Shown here one piece after another: positions 35,933 through 44,434 of a DNA stretch of 64,000 bases. The notes beneath the pieces were generated by a model. That model ran no database searches, had not been told where the DNA came from, and saw only the letters and a list, made by a program, of their open reading frames with translations. How positions within the stretch are numbered: the first letter of the stretch is position 1; each line of letters opens with the position of its first letter. The stretch is from positions 1-64,000 of the forward strand of contig NZ_JBGCBZ010000024.1 of the NCBI RefSeq assembly GCF_041262585.1, given 5' to 3'. This stretch comes from JAOEGB01 sp041262585. Its GTDB lineage: Bacteria > Actinomycetota > Actinomycetes > Streptosporangiales > Streptosporangiaceae. The translations under genes were made by a program, and so were the position numbers.

Positions 35933-36262
35933 ATCGTTGACGCCTGCAAAGGCTTGGGCCTCAGCGCCTTCTACGACCGCAACATGGGTAACGAGTGATA
36001 GGGGAAGAGCTTCATACGTGAACAGCGCAAAGTGTGCGGCTCCCAGTCCCGCTTCTTCGTGCCGTTCATCTCCACAGAGTACCTAGCCAAGCTGATCCCG
36101 ATGGACGAAGCCTCATCGGCCATGATGACATCGGTTAAGCAGGGTAACGGCTACGTTCTACCCGTCCTCATCGGCGACATACGGGGGCCTGCGGACCTTC
36201 TTCACCCGCACGTTCACTATCTCAGGGCCGAAGATTACACACCTCACCAACTGGCAGAGTAG
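35933..36262 (+). pseudogene. TIR-domain protein, decayed
   Basis: One frame of 110 codons reads IVDACKGLGLSAFYDRNMGN, E, two stops, then GKSFIREQRKVCGSQSRFF, VPFISTEYLAKLIPMDE, VLPVLIGDI, PHVHYLRAEDYTPHQLAE. This is the second half of a bacterial TIR domain in which FYDR..MGNEWWGK is conserved; here both Trp codons are now TGA and TAG (35996-36001). The N-terminal strand-loop is also lost. TIR proteins cleave NAD in anti-phage systems. Region 36263-36525 beyond it shows no further recognisable gene. Confidence 0.8.
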
Positions 36263-36525
36263 CCCCGCTCAAAGGTGCAGCGAGCGCAGGCCAGGGGCCA
36301 GCAGCCCTGCGAAGTCGGCACAGTCCACCCGCGCCCTGAAGTCCCTGGAGAAATTGGCCACCGTAGCCGAGGCGCTGCAGTCTGATCTATACGAGCTGTA
36401 ACCGACCTTCCTCAGTGGCTCCTCATCAACGCGCCGTGGACAGTCCTGGCATGACCGGCGGCAGGCTATAGAATCAAGGGCGACCGATCTCAATCTGCCT
36501 TTGATCACAGAATTGAAGTTGGTCG

Positions 36526-36554
36526 GAGGGCCGGTTCTTCACGAACCGGCCCTC
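36526..36554 (-). terminator. Terminator of the 161-aa hypothetical gene
   Basis: Perfect 12-bp stem (GAGGGCCGGTTC and complement) with the loop TTCAC, touching the stop codon of the minus-strand gene at 36553. Confidence 0.75.
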
Positions 36555-37038
36555 ACTCTTCTGGCAGGCATCGTTGCAACAGGAGAAAGCCGGGCATCTC
36601 GCCCCTCGGCCGGATTCCGATGTCAAAGATCTCCGGCTCCTCGAAGACGGGCTCTCCGCTCGGACGACGCGCGTATGCCACCCGCCCGTAGTCAACCCCG
36701 TCATCTCGATCGAAGCTCATCCACGTGATGGCCTCTTGCTCGCCCTCCCGTAGAGGATGATTGGAGACCGCTCGTACGGCTATCGTGCTCGGCGGCGTGA
36801 ACAACCACACCTGCGGAACCGCGATCACCCAACGAGTGGCGTCGATCTCAAGGACTTTCTCCGCCGCCCTGGTCTCGAATGACGTCGCAGCAGCCCGGTC
36901 CCGCAGGTAGTCGTAATCACTCAGGAACAACCTGCGCTGGCCTTCCATCGCGACGAGCGCAGGGCACTCCCTGGCCACGATGTTCTTCTCCAGACGCTCC
37001 ACCACGTCGAACAGCAGATGCGCGGTCGCCTCGTTCAT
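36553..37038 (-). CDS. Conserved-looking hypothetical protein
   Basis: 161 aa, ATG 37038 with GGAGG four bases before. Begins MNEATAHLLFDVVERLEKNI, then LFLSDYDYLRDRAAA, and a beta-rich C-terminal half with WVIAVPQVWLFTPPS and DYGRVAYARRPSGEPVFEEP. No recognised motif. The start overlaps a preceding minus-strand frame ending VEAI in ATGA, which suggests that an upstream partner gene once existed; upstream (37039-37371) I find only scraps in shifted frames and a short plus-strand piece ending at 37386, none identifiable. Confidence 0.6.
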   Translation of the reverse strand: MNEATAHLLFDVVERLEKNIVARECPALVAMEGQRRLFLSDYDYLRDRAAATSFETRAAEKVLEIDATRWVIAVPQVWLFTPPSTIAVRAVSNHPLREGEQEAITWMSFDRDDGVDYGRVAYARRPSGEPVFEEPEIFDIGIRPRGEMPGFLLLQRCLPEE

Positions 37039-37371
37039 ATCGCCTCCACCACCTCGGTTGCGGCGTGCACCGCTTCGTCAGGGTCGCAGAAACAGCCATG
37101 GACGGGGCAGATCTCGGAGAAGCTCTGCGGCGTGGCGCATCAGGCGCTTGGCGGCCACCGGCGCATAGCACGGGCGCGCACTCGTCCCGGCGCGGCAGCC
37201 GAGTTGAGAAGGCACGCACCGTATGCCCAGCGCCGAGGCGCCGCTCGGCTCTTAGCCGTCCCTACCAACGATCACACCGACCTCGGCAAGATCCGCAAGT
37301 ACGTCGCCGACTTCGGGGTTTCCGCCCCGGACCTGCTCGCCAGCCTCGGGCGGGTTACGCGGCTGGCCGGG

Positions 37372-37932
37372 CTACTGCGAGGGTGACAGGGCATTCTCGA
37401 AGAGCGCGTAGAACTGCCGCCTGCTGGGAGGAAGACCGCCAGTGCGCACCCGGAGCATGAATCCGTCGAGGACAATCGTGGCAAACTCGGCCAGGACCGC
37501 CGGGGGCAGATCCGTTCGGTAACGCCCGTCGCGCACGCCATCGGTCACCTCGGTGAGGATTGCCTCTTCCAAGGCCGCGCCGCGGGTCGCCCACTTGTCC
37601 CGGAACTCCGGATCGGACCAGATCCGCCGTCCGAGTTCGAGATAGCTGCCGGACAGCTCGCCGCCCGACTCCGCGAAGGTCTCCACGACGGCGGGCAGGC
37701 CGCCTTCCAGCCACAGCCGGGCGGCGCGGGCGCTGTCCTGCTCGGCGAGGGCGATGAACAAATCCAGCTTGCTCGGGAAGTAGTTGAAGATCGCGCCGCT
37801 CGACAGGCCGATCTCCGTTTCCAGCTGACGCACGGTCGTGCCCTCGTAGCCGTGCCGTGCGAAACACCGCCGCGCGCCGTCGAGCACCTGCTGACGCCGT
37901 GTCTCCGTGTACTGCTGACTCATCCGTGGCAT
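37372..37932 (-). CDS. TetR/AcrR family transcriptional repressor
   Basis: 186 aa, RBS GGAAGGAG five bases before ATG. N-terminal TetR helix-turn-helix: RQQVLDGARRCFARHGYEGT, TVRQLETEIGLSSGAIFNYF, PSKLDLFIAL. The C-terminal ligand-binding domain is divergent, as usual. Divergent from the MFS exporter at 37970, which it probably represses; the 10-bp palindrome CGAGCGCTCG between them is a likely operator core. Confidence 0.93.
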   Translation of the reverse strand: MPRMSQQYTETRRQQVLDGARRCFARHGYEGTTVRQLETEIGLSSGAIFNYFPSKLDLFIALAEQDSARAARLWLEGGLPAVVETFAESGGELSGSYLELGRRIWSDPEFRDKWATRGAALEEAILTEVTDGVRDGRYRTDLPPAVLAEFATIVLDGFMLRVRTGGLPPSRRQFYALFENALSPSQ

Positions 37933-37950
37933 GCAGGCTCCTTCCCATAT

Positions 37951-37960
37951 CGAGCGCTCG
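37951..37960. promoter_or_regulatory. Probable TetR operator
   Basis: The perfect palindrome CGAGCGCTCG lies between the divergent TetR and MFS genes, about 20 bases from the TetR start and 10 from the MFS start, so a bound repressor would cover both promoters. Confidence 0.55.
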
Positions 37961-37969
37961 TGTTATTTT

Positions 37970-39208
37970 ATGCCCATGCGGACACAGACTGCGTCACCTG
38001 ACAAGGCTCGGTCTCTGGTCAGGCTCCCGGGACTCCGGCCACTGCTCGCCGCCGAGGTCACCTCCACCACCGGCTCCCAGCTCACCATGCTCGCGCTGCC
38101 CTGGCTGGTGCTCACCACCACCGGCTCCCCCGCGAAGATGGGCTGGGTGATGGCCGCCGAGCTGGTGCCGGTGGCGCTGCTCGGCGCAGTGGGCGGCACC
38201 TGGGCGTCCCGGTTTGGTCCCCGGCGCTGGATGATCTTATCGGACCTGAGCCGCGGGCTACTGATCGCCGCCGTCCCCCTCCTCCACCTGGGCGGAATGC
38301 TGACGTTGCCCGTCCTGCTCGGCCTCGTCTTCGCCATCGGCCTCTTCACGGCCCCTTACCTGGCCTCCCAGCAGACAATCATCGCTGATCTGCTCGGCGA
38401 GGACGAGGTGATACTCGGCAGAGCCACCTCCCTGCTGCAGGGCGCGGTGCGCACCGCCCTGCTCATAGGCCCTCCCGTCGCGGCCGGCCTGATTGCGCTG
38501 CTCGGCGCCCCGGCCGTGCTGTTCATCAACGCGCTCACCTACCTCGCAACAGCCCTGCTCATCTGGTGCCTCGTCCCCGCGGGCCCGTCCGCCGTACCGC
38601 ACAGCCGGGCGGGACGCGTCGCGGACGGCTGGAAAATCCTGCGCCGAGACCGCCTGCTCACCTCATGGACCCTCGGCACGGTCCTGACCGAGGCCGCCTG
38701 GCAAGCGCTGTTCGTCGCCATCCCGGTGCTCGCGGTGACCCGCTACGGCGGCGACGTGGGAGTCGTCGGAATCGTCATGGGCGCATTTGGAGCCGGCGCA
38801 GTGGGCGGCAGCCTGCTCGCCCTCTGGGCGCTGAAACGGTACTCAGCAATAGCGCTGACGAATGTCGGCAAGGTGGCACAAGGGCTGCTGTTCGGCCTGC
38901 TGCTACTCCACCTCTCCCCCTGGGGGCTCACCGCCTGCCTGCTAGCAGCTGGCCTCTTCAACGGGCTCACCAACGGCCCCGCCGCCGCTGTCCGCCTCAA
39001 GCGGATCACGCCCCCCCTGAGACCACAGACCCTGACTCTCATCTCCGCTATCACGGTGGTCGGCGGGTCCTCAGGCTTAATTCTCGGCGGAGTCGCCCTC
39101 GACACACTCGGAGAGCAGCCCACCATGGCCGGCATGGTCGCCGCCCAGAGTGCCGGCTTCATCCTCTTCCTGCTCGGCTCCCGCCGCTCGCTACGGGCGA
39201 CCTGGTGA
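37970..39208 (+). CDS. MFS transporter, probable drug exporter
   Basis: 412 aa from ATG 37970 (ATG 37976 is equally possible). No Shine-Dalgarno sequence precedes it, so the mRNA may be leaderless. About 12 membrane helices; conserved pieces include LLAAEVTSTTGSQLTMLALP, LGAVGGTWASRFGPRRWMIL and the central loop before LTSWTLGTVLTEAAW. It resembles the MFS_3-type multidrug exporters of actinomycetes. Divergent TetR neighbour implies induction by the exported compound. Substrate unknown. Confidence 0.88.
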   Translation: MPMRTQTASPDKARSLVRLPGLRPLLAAEVTSTTGSQLTMLALPWLVLTTTGSPAKMGWVMAAELVPVALLGAVGGTWASRFGPRRWMILSDLSRGLLIAAVPLLHLGGMLTLPVLLGLVFAIGLFTAPYLASQQTIIADLLGEDEVILGRATSLLQGAVRTALLIGPPVAAGLIALLGAPAVLFINALTYLATALLIWCLVPAGPSAVPHSRAGRVADGWKILRRDRLLTSWTLGTVLTEAAWQALFVAIPVLAVTRYGGDVGVVGIVMGAFGAGAVGGSLLALWALKRYSAIALTNVGKVAQGLLFGLLLLHLSPWGLTACLLAAGLFNGLTNGPAAAVRLKRITPPLRPQTLTLISAITVVGGSSGLILGGVALDTLGEQPTMAGMVAAQSAGFILFLLGSRRSLRATW

Positions 39209-39699
39209 TACCCGGAACCGTGCCGGTTTGCCCGACCAATCAGGCCGTGGGGGCGCGGACAGAGCCGTGCAGTGGCAGTGCAGATCCTGCCAGCCCGCCT
39301 ATTGCTGTCCTGCCGCGCCTCAGCGACCGACTCGGCCAACGCCGAATGAGCAGTGGGAGCGTTCAGCACCCGCCCCTGGACGGCGGCGCCGAGGTCGCGG
39401 TCCTCATGGAGGAATTGGACGGAAAATGTGACTTGTTGAAGGACCTGTGGCCAGAAGGCTTGGTGTTGCATCTGCCGCCTAGCGGCCACACTCCGCCCCG
39501 CCCGGCACACGCGGCCTGCAGACGTGCCCATCGGACCCCACCACGACGAGAAGACAGGAATCCTGCTCATCGACCAGGGCACGTTCACTGTAGTGCCGTA
39601 CCGCGAACGCGACGCTCAAACAGTACCGTCCGCAGGCGGAACTGGAGCGCGAGAGCCGCCAGGGCGGCAGCCTGAGATCGGGAGGGGATTGAAAGACGG
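39209..39699. other. Gene-free stretch after the MFS gene
   Basis: Frames on both strands are open but overlap without clear codon bias, and none matches a family I know. Probably eroded sequence between the MFS gene and the helicase fragment. Confidence 0.45.
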
Positions 39700-39900
39700 C
39701 ACCCCCAAGCTGTCTCCAGGATATCCCCGGCCAGCGCCGCCACTGGTGCTCATGCCTCGGTTATCCACCAGGTCAAGGGCGAGGAGGCTGACGCGGTCCT
39801 CGTCATCCTGCCTGACGATGACCGCACGCCCCGGCTGATCGACGCCTGGATCTCAGGAACGCACGATCCGGACCTGGCCGAGAACCTGCGAGTCACATAT
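39700..39900 (+). pseudogene. Fragment of a UvrD-like superfamily I helicase C-terminus
   Basis: One frame reads ATGAHASVIHQVKGEEADAV, LVILPDDDRTPRLIDAWISG, PDLAENLRVTY. The HQVKGEEADAVLVILP block matches motif V of SF1 helicases (VH..KG.E.D.V.V) and ENLRVTY leads into motif VI, where the frame is lost (GRRPW replaces VGATRA). No other part of the helicase is nearby. Helicases of this type partner nucleases in several defence systems, but nothing here shows that. Confidence 0.5.
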
Positions 39901-40212
39901 GGGCGGAGGCCGTGGTGTGGGCACCATGCTCGACAGAAGGACGATCGGAAGGGCGCCCCAATTAGCCAGCCTCCAGCATAGGTAGCTGTCGTTTCACGAC
40001 AGCATCGGCGCAATCGCTCGCCGCTGATGCGTACGGCGCAAGGGCAACACGCCGTGGGACCTGCGGTTTCGCCCGACCATTCCGATTTCACCGAGATCGC
40101 ACTCTAGTGTTCTCCTGAACCGGCGGTCGGCTTTAACGTGTTGCAACGTATTTCCTCCCATGTCGGATGCACACCGGTGGCATCCGACGCCACAGACGGG
40201 AGGTGATGCACA

Positions 40213-40347
40213 GTGCCCCGACGGCACTTGAAGCGGACACTCAGCCGACGGACGGTTGAGAGATGGGCGGGGGTGACATCCTTCCTCCTCGCTGCTGCGG
40301 CCGTCATCCAGGCGGCTGCGGCGTTGGTGAGTGCCATTCACCGCTGA
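40213..40347 (+). CDS. Possible 44-aa single-pass membrane protein
   Basis: GTG start with GGGAGG nine bases before. The basic N-terminus (PRRHLKRTLSRRTVERW) is followed by one hydrophobic helix (GVTSFLLAAAAVIQAAAALV) and a short tail SAIHR. Such a positive-inside small membrane protein could be a toxin, a holin-like or a regulatory peptide. No homology claim. The rest of 39901-40830 shows no gene that I can support; an AT-richer patch lies near 40440-40490. Confidence 0.35.
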   Translation: MPRRHLKRTLSRRTVERWAGVTSFLLAAAAVIQAAAALVSAIHR

Positions 40348-40830
40348 GGAACGGGATGGCCCCCGCCTTCTCGCCCAGGCCGTCAAGGTTGCGATCCAGC
40401 CTTGGCGGCCCCCCTTTGTTCCTGGGTAGGTCTCTACCCGCATGCTTACACTAAGCGACTAAAACCCATAGTATTAGCGATAACAGATCATTGCAGGTCA
40501 CGACGGCGTGTTGCATGGAGATCCGCACTGCAGGACCGTGCGCCAGAGCCGTCCGCCGGTGCCCCCTCCCCCCGATCCTCGGGAGGCAAAGCGCACCTAT
40601 CGGTCTCGTCCACTCACCGCTGGCGGCAGCTCGACCTTCTGGTGAACGCGGCGGCAGAGGTGGAGCGCCGCGAAATGTGTGCCAGCGCGCGAAGCGCTCG
40701 CTGTTCCGTGTCCCTCAACCTTTTCTCGCGTGAGCGTGGGCTGCTACGTCTGGCACAGGCGACCCCTCGATGGCGTCGGCCCACCATTCGGACCCGTGCG
40801 TGCTTCGGAACCACGGCATCCTCCTTTCTT

Positions 40831-40873
40831 CGGTACGGCACCCCGCCCGTTGCGAGGGCAGGGAGCCGTACCG
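40831..40873 (-). terminator. Terminator-like hairpin after DUF932
   Basis: CGGTACGGC at 40831 pairs with GCCGTACCG ending at 40873, with a partly paired GC-rich interior. About 20 bases beyond the DUF932 stop on the minus strand. It probably ends the long minus-strand maintenance block. Confidence 0.6.
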
Positions 40874-40892
40874 CGTCAGTCATCGTTGTTTC

Positions 40893-41915
40893 TCAGGCGG
40901 CGACGGCGAGCGGCTGATCCAGCACTGCGGACAGGGTGCGGAGAGTCCCACGGTCGAGTTCGTCGATGCCGCCGGTAACCGCGCGGAGCATGTTGCGTTC
41001 GGCTCGCTCCGCACCGCGTACGTTCTGCTCGTGGTGAGTGAAAGTGTTGACCGCCTGCACCACGCCCCAGGCCGTGCCGCACCAAGGCGACACCCGTAGG
41101 TCGTGGTTCCACAGTCTGGTTAGAGTGTCGCGCTTGTTCTCGGCCATCGTGCGGCTACGGCCTGGCTGATCGGGCATCGGCACGTGGGCGTCGAGGAACG
41201 CATCCCACTGCCACCGGTTGACCGAGGTCCGGCACAGGTCGCGTACCGACTCGGAGAACTCCTCCGCCAAGGCGTAGACGATGTTCAGCGCGTCCCGCGC
41301 TTCGGCGAGCCGGAACTTCGAGTGCCGCGAGTGCTTGATCTTTACTTGCTGGCCGCGTTCTGCCAGTCCGGCAGCCATGGTGTTATCACACACGATGTTG
41401 GTCACGGCGCGCTTGAACGTGGTGGCCAGCGATCCGTCGAACGAGGTCGCCCCGAACAGGTGAGGGCGGAACTCCACCCCTTCGGGCGTCCGGATGTTCT
41501 CTGGCACCTCGACCGACACCCAGGCGACCGCTCCGCCCTTCAGCAGGCCGGCCGAGCCGATGGACAGGTCAGCGTCCAGGAGTCGGGAAATGGTGTGGAT
41601 CAGCCACTCAACATAGGGATGGGGTTCGTAGCCGTCGGAGAAGATCCCCATGACATGGCCGTTGTCGCTGCGGAGAATCGCCTGCCGCCCGGGGACTTGG
41701 GAAATTCCGCCTCGCGGATCCTCCACATAGACGGGGCTCGACACCGCCTCCCAACTGAAGAGCCGCCGCTTGACGTCGTCGACCGGGATCGGCCCGGGGT
41801 AGTGGTTGGGCTCCTCGCTCTGCATGCTGGCCCGGTAGTGCCAGGCGGTGCCGCGCTTTTCGGTGAAGCCGATCAGTGTGTTGGCGTTCAGCCACTCCAG
41901 AGACTCCCTGGACAT
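40893..41915 (-). CDS. DUF932 (phage/plasmid-like) protein
   Basis: 340 aa, RBS AAAGGA. Motifs LFSWEAVSSPVYVEDP, ILRSDNGHVMGIFSDGYEPH, FRPHLFGATSFDGSLATTFK and RAVTNIVCDNTMAAGL match DUF932/TIGR03299 proteins carried by plasmids, phages and integrative elements. Structural work on relatives is lacking as far as I know; the family is suspected to act in DNA metabolism. Last gene of the minus-strand block. Confidence 0.88.
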   Translation of the reverse strand: MSRESLEWLNANTLIGFTEKRGTAWHYRASMQSEEPNHYPGPIPVDDVKRRLFSWEAVSSPVYVEDPRGGISQVPGRQAILRSDNGHVMGIFSDGYEPHPYVEWLIHTISRLLDADLSIGSAGLLKGGAVAWVSVEVPENIRTPEGVEFRPHLFGATSFDGSLATTFKRAVTNIVCDNTMAAGLAERGQQVKIKHSRHSKFRLAEARDALNIVYALAEEFSESVRDLCRTSVNRWQWDAFLDAHVPMPDQPGRSRTMAENKRDTLTRLWNHDLRVSPWCGTAWGVVQAVNTFTHHEQNVRGAERAERNMLRAVTGGIDELDRGTLRTLSAVLDQPLAVAA

Positions 41916-42021
41916 GGTCTTGTTCCTTTCGGTGGAAATGAGAAAGGCACCGGCCGGAGCCGATGCCGTCGGTCTTGTGTGTGTCAGAGCCGAATCTGTG
42001 GGTTTCTGGGCGCGGAGGCAC

Positions 42022-42585
42022 TCACATGGCGCGGTGCTGTACGGCGTAGGCCACGCGTTCGGTCAGTTCTCGATCGGCCGCGCGGATTTCGATTGCACTG
42101 CTGGTCGTATCGCCGTACACGGTGAACGAGCCGGAGGCGTCGCCCAACCGCCATCGGATGACGGTCTCTCGCGGCTTCTCGGTCAGCGTCGCCTGCGGCA
42201 GCATGGTCAACAGCGTCTCAACGAACTCGGCCCGGCCGCCGTTCTCGGCCGCCCTGTCGACCAGCCGCTCGCAGCAGATCACCAGATCTGGCCTGTAGCT
42301 GGGCAGGAGGCGGCGCTCAATCCTCTTGGCTACGAACCGGGCCCCTCGGGTGGCCGTCACAGTGATCTCATGCCGCGGTAGGTCAGGAAGAACTCCCCTG
42401 CTTCCGTCCGGGTAGACGCCGAGCACCCTGATTCGCCCTTTCTGGTTCCAGAGCGGATGCACGACGAGCCGGGCGCCGGCCGGTCCCACGAGGTAGGCGG
42501 GATGACCGGGCCGGACCAGCGGAGTGAAGCCCTCCAGGTGCTCGGCGACCTCGACCACGAGATCGTCGACCTCCCACTCGTTCAC
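42022..42585 (-). CDS. Hypothetical element protein
   Basis: 187 aa. GTG 42585 has AAAGGAG seven bases before and is preferred; an ATG 12 codons upstream also has an AAGGA. Begins MNEWEVDDLVVEVAEHLEGF and contains VRPGHPAYLVGPAGARLVVH, LPSYRPDLVICCERLVDRAA and a C-terminal FTVYGDTTSSAIEIRAADRE. No recognised domain; a strand-helix pattern suggests two small alpha/beta domains. Part of the same-strand block, 36 bases before DUF932's leader. Confidence 0.65.
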   Translation of the reverse strand: MNEWEVDDLVVEVAEHLEGFTPLVRPGHPAYLVGPAGARLVVHPLWNQKGRIRVLGVYPDGSRGVLPDLPRHEITVTATRGARFVAKRIERRLLPSYRPDLVICCERLVDRAAENGGRAEFVETLLTMLPQATLTEKPRETVIRWRLGDASGSFTVYGDTTSSAIEIRAADRELTERVAYAVQHRAM

Positions 42586-42632
42586 GAGCAGGCTCCTTTC
42601 GTATGTTGATTGATCAGCCATGCGTGGCGTCC

Positions 42633-42941
42633 TTATGGCTGCTCTTCTTTGCGGATCCGTTCTTGATCGGCGCGGAATCGGTAGACGTCACGGCCTGGTG
42701 TGGTGCACTCCTGGCAGCCGCAGCCGTACCGGTGGATATCGCTGACGTGGAAGACCTGCGTGCGTTTCTCCCACGGTGTTGTGTAGAGCGAGTCGTCCAG
42801 CTCCACGTGGGCGCGTTCACGTTCGTTGAGCTCGGTGACCGTGCCCGGGTAGTAGAAGGGCGACTGATAGGACTCCGCCCACCAGGGCCGCACCGGGATG
42901 TTGAAGAAGGGCCGGACCAGGACGCGGTCACCGACCTTCAT
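42633..42941 (-). CDS. Small hypothetical protein with SH3-like start and Cys cluster
   Basis: 102 aa from ATG 42941, overlapping the end of the ComM-like gene by 14 bases. MKVGDRVLVRPFFNIPVRPW and PGTVTELNERERAHVELDD look like an SH3/KOW-type beta barrel. Later YGCGCQECTTPGRDVYRF has a C-x-C-x2-C group that could bind metal. Function unknown. Confidence 0.65.
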   Translation of the reverse strand: MKVGDRVLVRPFFNIPVRPWWAESYQSPFYYPGTVTELNERERAHVELDDSLYTTPWEKRTQVFHVSDIHRYGCGCQECTTPGRDVYRFRADQERIRKEEQP

Positions 42942-44430
42942 CGCCGTCGGCCCCCTTCCACAGCTCCAGGGCGCCCGCCGCATCGTCGACCTCCGGGCGG
43001 TCGGCGCCGCGCAGGTCTGCCAGCGTCCAGGCCACCCGCAGCAGCCGGGGAAGCCCCTCAGCCGTCAACAGGCCGGTGTTCACAGCGGACCGGAGCAGCT
43101 CGACAGCCTCCGGCTCGACAGGGAAACGCGTCCGCAGCTCCAGTGCGGGAACCTCGGCATTGACCTGCCAGGGCGTTCCGGCCAGCCGATAGGCCGCCCG
43201 TGCGCGGGCCGCGAGTACCCGCGCGGCTATCGCCGTGCTCGACTTGCCCGCCTGCGCCTCGCGATCCCCCCGTTCGATGGGGGCTCGTACGGCCACGCGC
43301 GGCAGGAGCAGCGCGAGACGTCCCAGATAGCGGCGTCTATCCACAGGTGTGCACGCGCACACCCGGTCCTGTGGGCAGGGGCACCGCTGGGCGTCGAGCA
43401 CCAGCATGAACCGCGCCGGATAGCGGACGGTGCGGCCCAGCCCCGTGACGCGCACCTCCCCGGTGTCCATCGGCCGGCACAGCCCGTCCAGGATCTGGCG
43501 GCCGAACTCGGGCGCGTCGGCCAGGTGCAGCACGCCGCGGTGGGCGAGCGAGACGGCACCCGGATGGTTCCTGGCCACGCTGCCGAAGATCGCGGCAGGC
43601 GTGGACGTGTGGTGCGGTGCACAAACCGGCGGCCTGAACCCTGACGCGTGGTCGGACCGTCCGGCCAGGGAGTAGATCTCCGCGACCTCCCGGGCGGCCT
43701 CAGGATCCAGCGGCGGCAGGATGCCCGGGAGTCGTTCGGCGAGCATCGTCGCCGGGCCGTCCCCGGACAGGTGCAGGTGATGCGCGCCCGCCGCGCACAC
43801 CTCCAGCGCGCGGCGGGCCGCCCCGTTACCCGGTACGTCGGCCAGATCCAGAACGGGCGGCGGTGGGTGCGTGGAGGCCCCGGGCGCCCGACAGTGGTAG
43901 TCCTCCAGCCTCCCGCTCTTGAGGTACTCGATCACCTCGGCCAGCCGGGCCACGGGGATCACCACGGCCCCGGGAACCTGCGCCGCTTCCTGCGCGCACT
44001 CGGCGGGCACCACCACCGTGGTAATCCCGGCCCGTACGGCGGCGCCCACGGCAGCCACGACGCCTCTGACCGGGCGAATCCCGCCGTCCAGCGCCAATTC
44101 ACCCAGGAACACCCGTCCGGAGATCCGTTCAGGCGGGATGACGTGAGTGACCGCCAGCGACACCACGGCCAGCGCGAGATCGGCTGAAGAATCGTAAGGT
44201 GGCGGAATCGCCGGACTCACGCTCACCGTGACCCGGGCGTCCGGCCACTCGGTTCCGCTGTTGAGGATCGCCGAGCGGATCCGGGCGCGGGTCGGCCAGA
44301 CCGACAGCTCCGGCAGGCCGATCAGTTGCAGCTCGGCCCCGCCGGGTGCGGCGTCGGCCTCGATGTCCACCACCAGCGCATTCAGGCCGACCAGGACCAC
44401 CGATCGGGCGGATGCGTAGCTCGTCGTCAA
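42928..44430 (-). CDS. ComM/YifB-like protein with destroyed ATPase motifs
   Basis: 500 aa from TTG 44430, four bases after the DUF4192 stop. Domain order is that of ComM/YifB: Lon-protease-like N-terminus (SVVLVGLNALVVDIEADAAP, VFLGELALDGGIRPVRGV), Mg-chelatase AAA+ core, C-terminal helical domain (RARAAYRLAGTPWQVNAEVP). In the family, Walker A reads GPPGAGKT; here it is SGDGPATMLAERLPGILPPL with no Lys or Thr/Ser of the P-loop. Walker B, normally LFLDE, reads LHLADAPEF, so the catalytic Asp-Glu is gone. The rest of the fold is conserved, which points to a retained non-ATPase role rather than decay. ComM is a branch-migration helicase for incoming DNA. Confidence 0.85.
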   Translation of the reverse strand: MTTSYASARSVVLVGLNALVVDIEADAAPGGAELQLIGLPELSVWPTRARIRSAILNSGTEWPDARVTVSVSPAIPPPYDSSADLALAVVSLAVTHVIPPERISGRVFLGELALDGGIRPVRGVVAAVGAAVRAGITTVVVPAECAQEAAQVPGAVVIPVARLAEVIEYLKSGRLEDYHCRAPGASTHPPPPVLDLADVPGNGAARRALEVCAAGAHHLHLSGDGPATMLAERLPGILPPLDPEAAREVAEIYSLAGRSDHASGFRPPVCAPHHTSTPAAIFGSVARNHPGAVSLAHRGVLHLADAPEFGRQILDGLCRPMDTGEVRVTGLGRTVRYPARFMLVLDAQRCPCPQDRVCACTPVDRRRYLGRLALLLPRVAVRAPIERGDREAQAGKSSTAIAARVLAARARAAYRLAGTPWQVNAEVPALELRTRFPVEPEAVELLRSAVNTGLLTAEGLPRLLRVAWTLADLRGADRPEVDDAAGALELWKGADGDEGR

Positions 44431-44434
44431 GGGA

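Noticed and set aside
37018..37386. A plus-strand frame ending in LGKIRKYVADFGVSAPDLLA as a gene.
   Set aside because: The upstream part has no codon bias, there is no RBS, and it runs antisense to better-supported minus-strand frames; at most it is a scrap.
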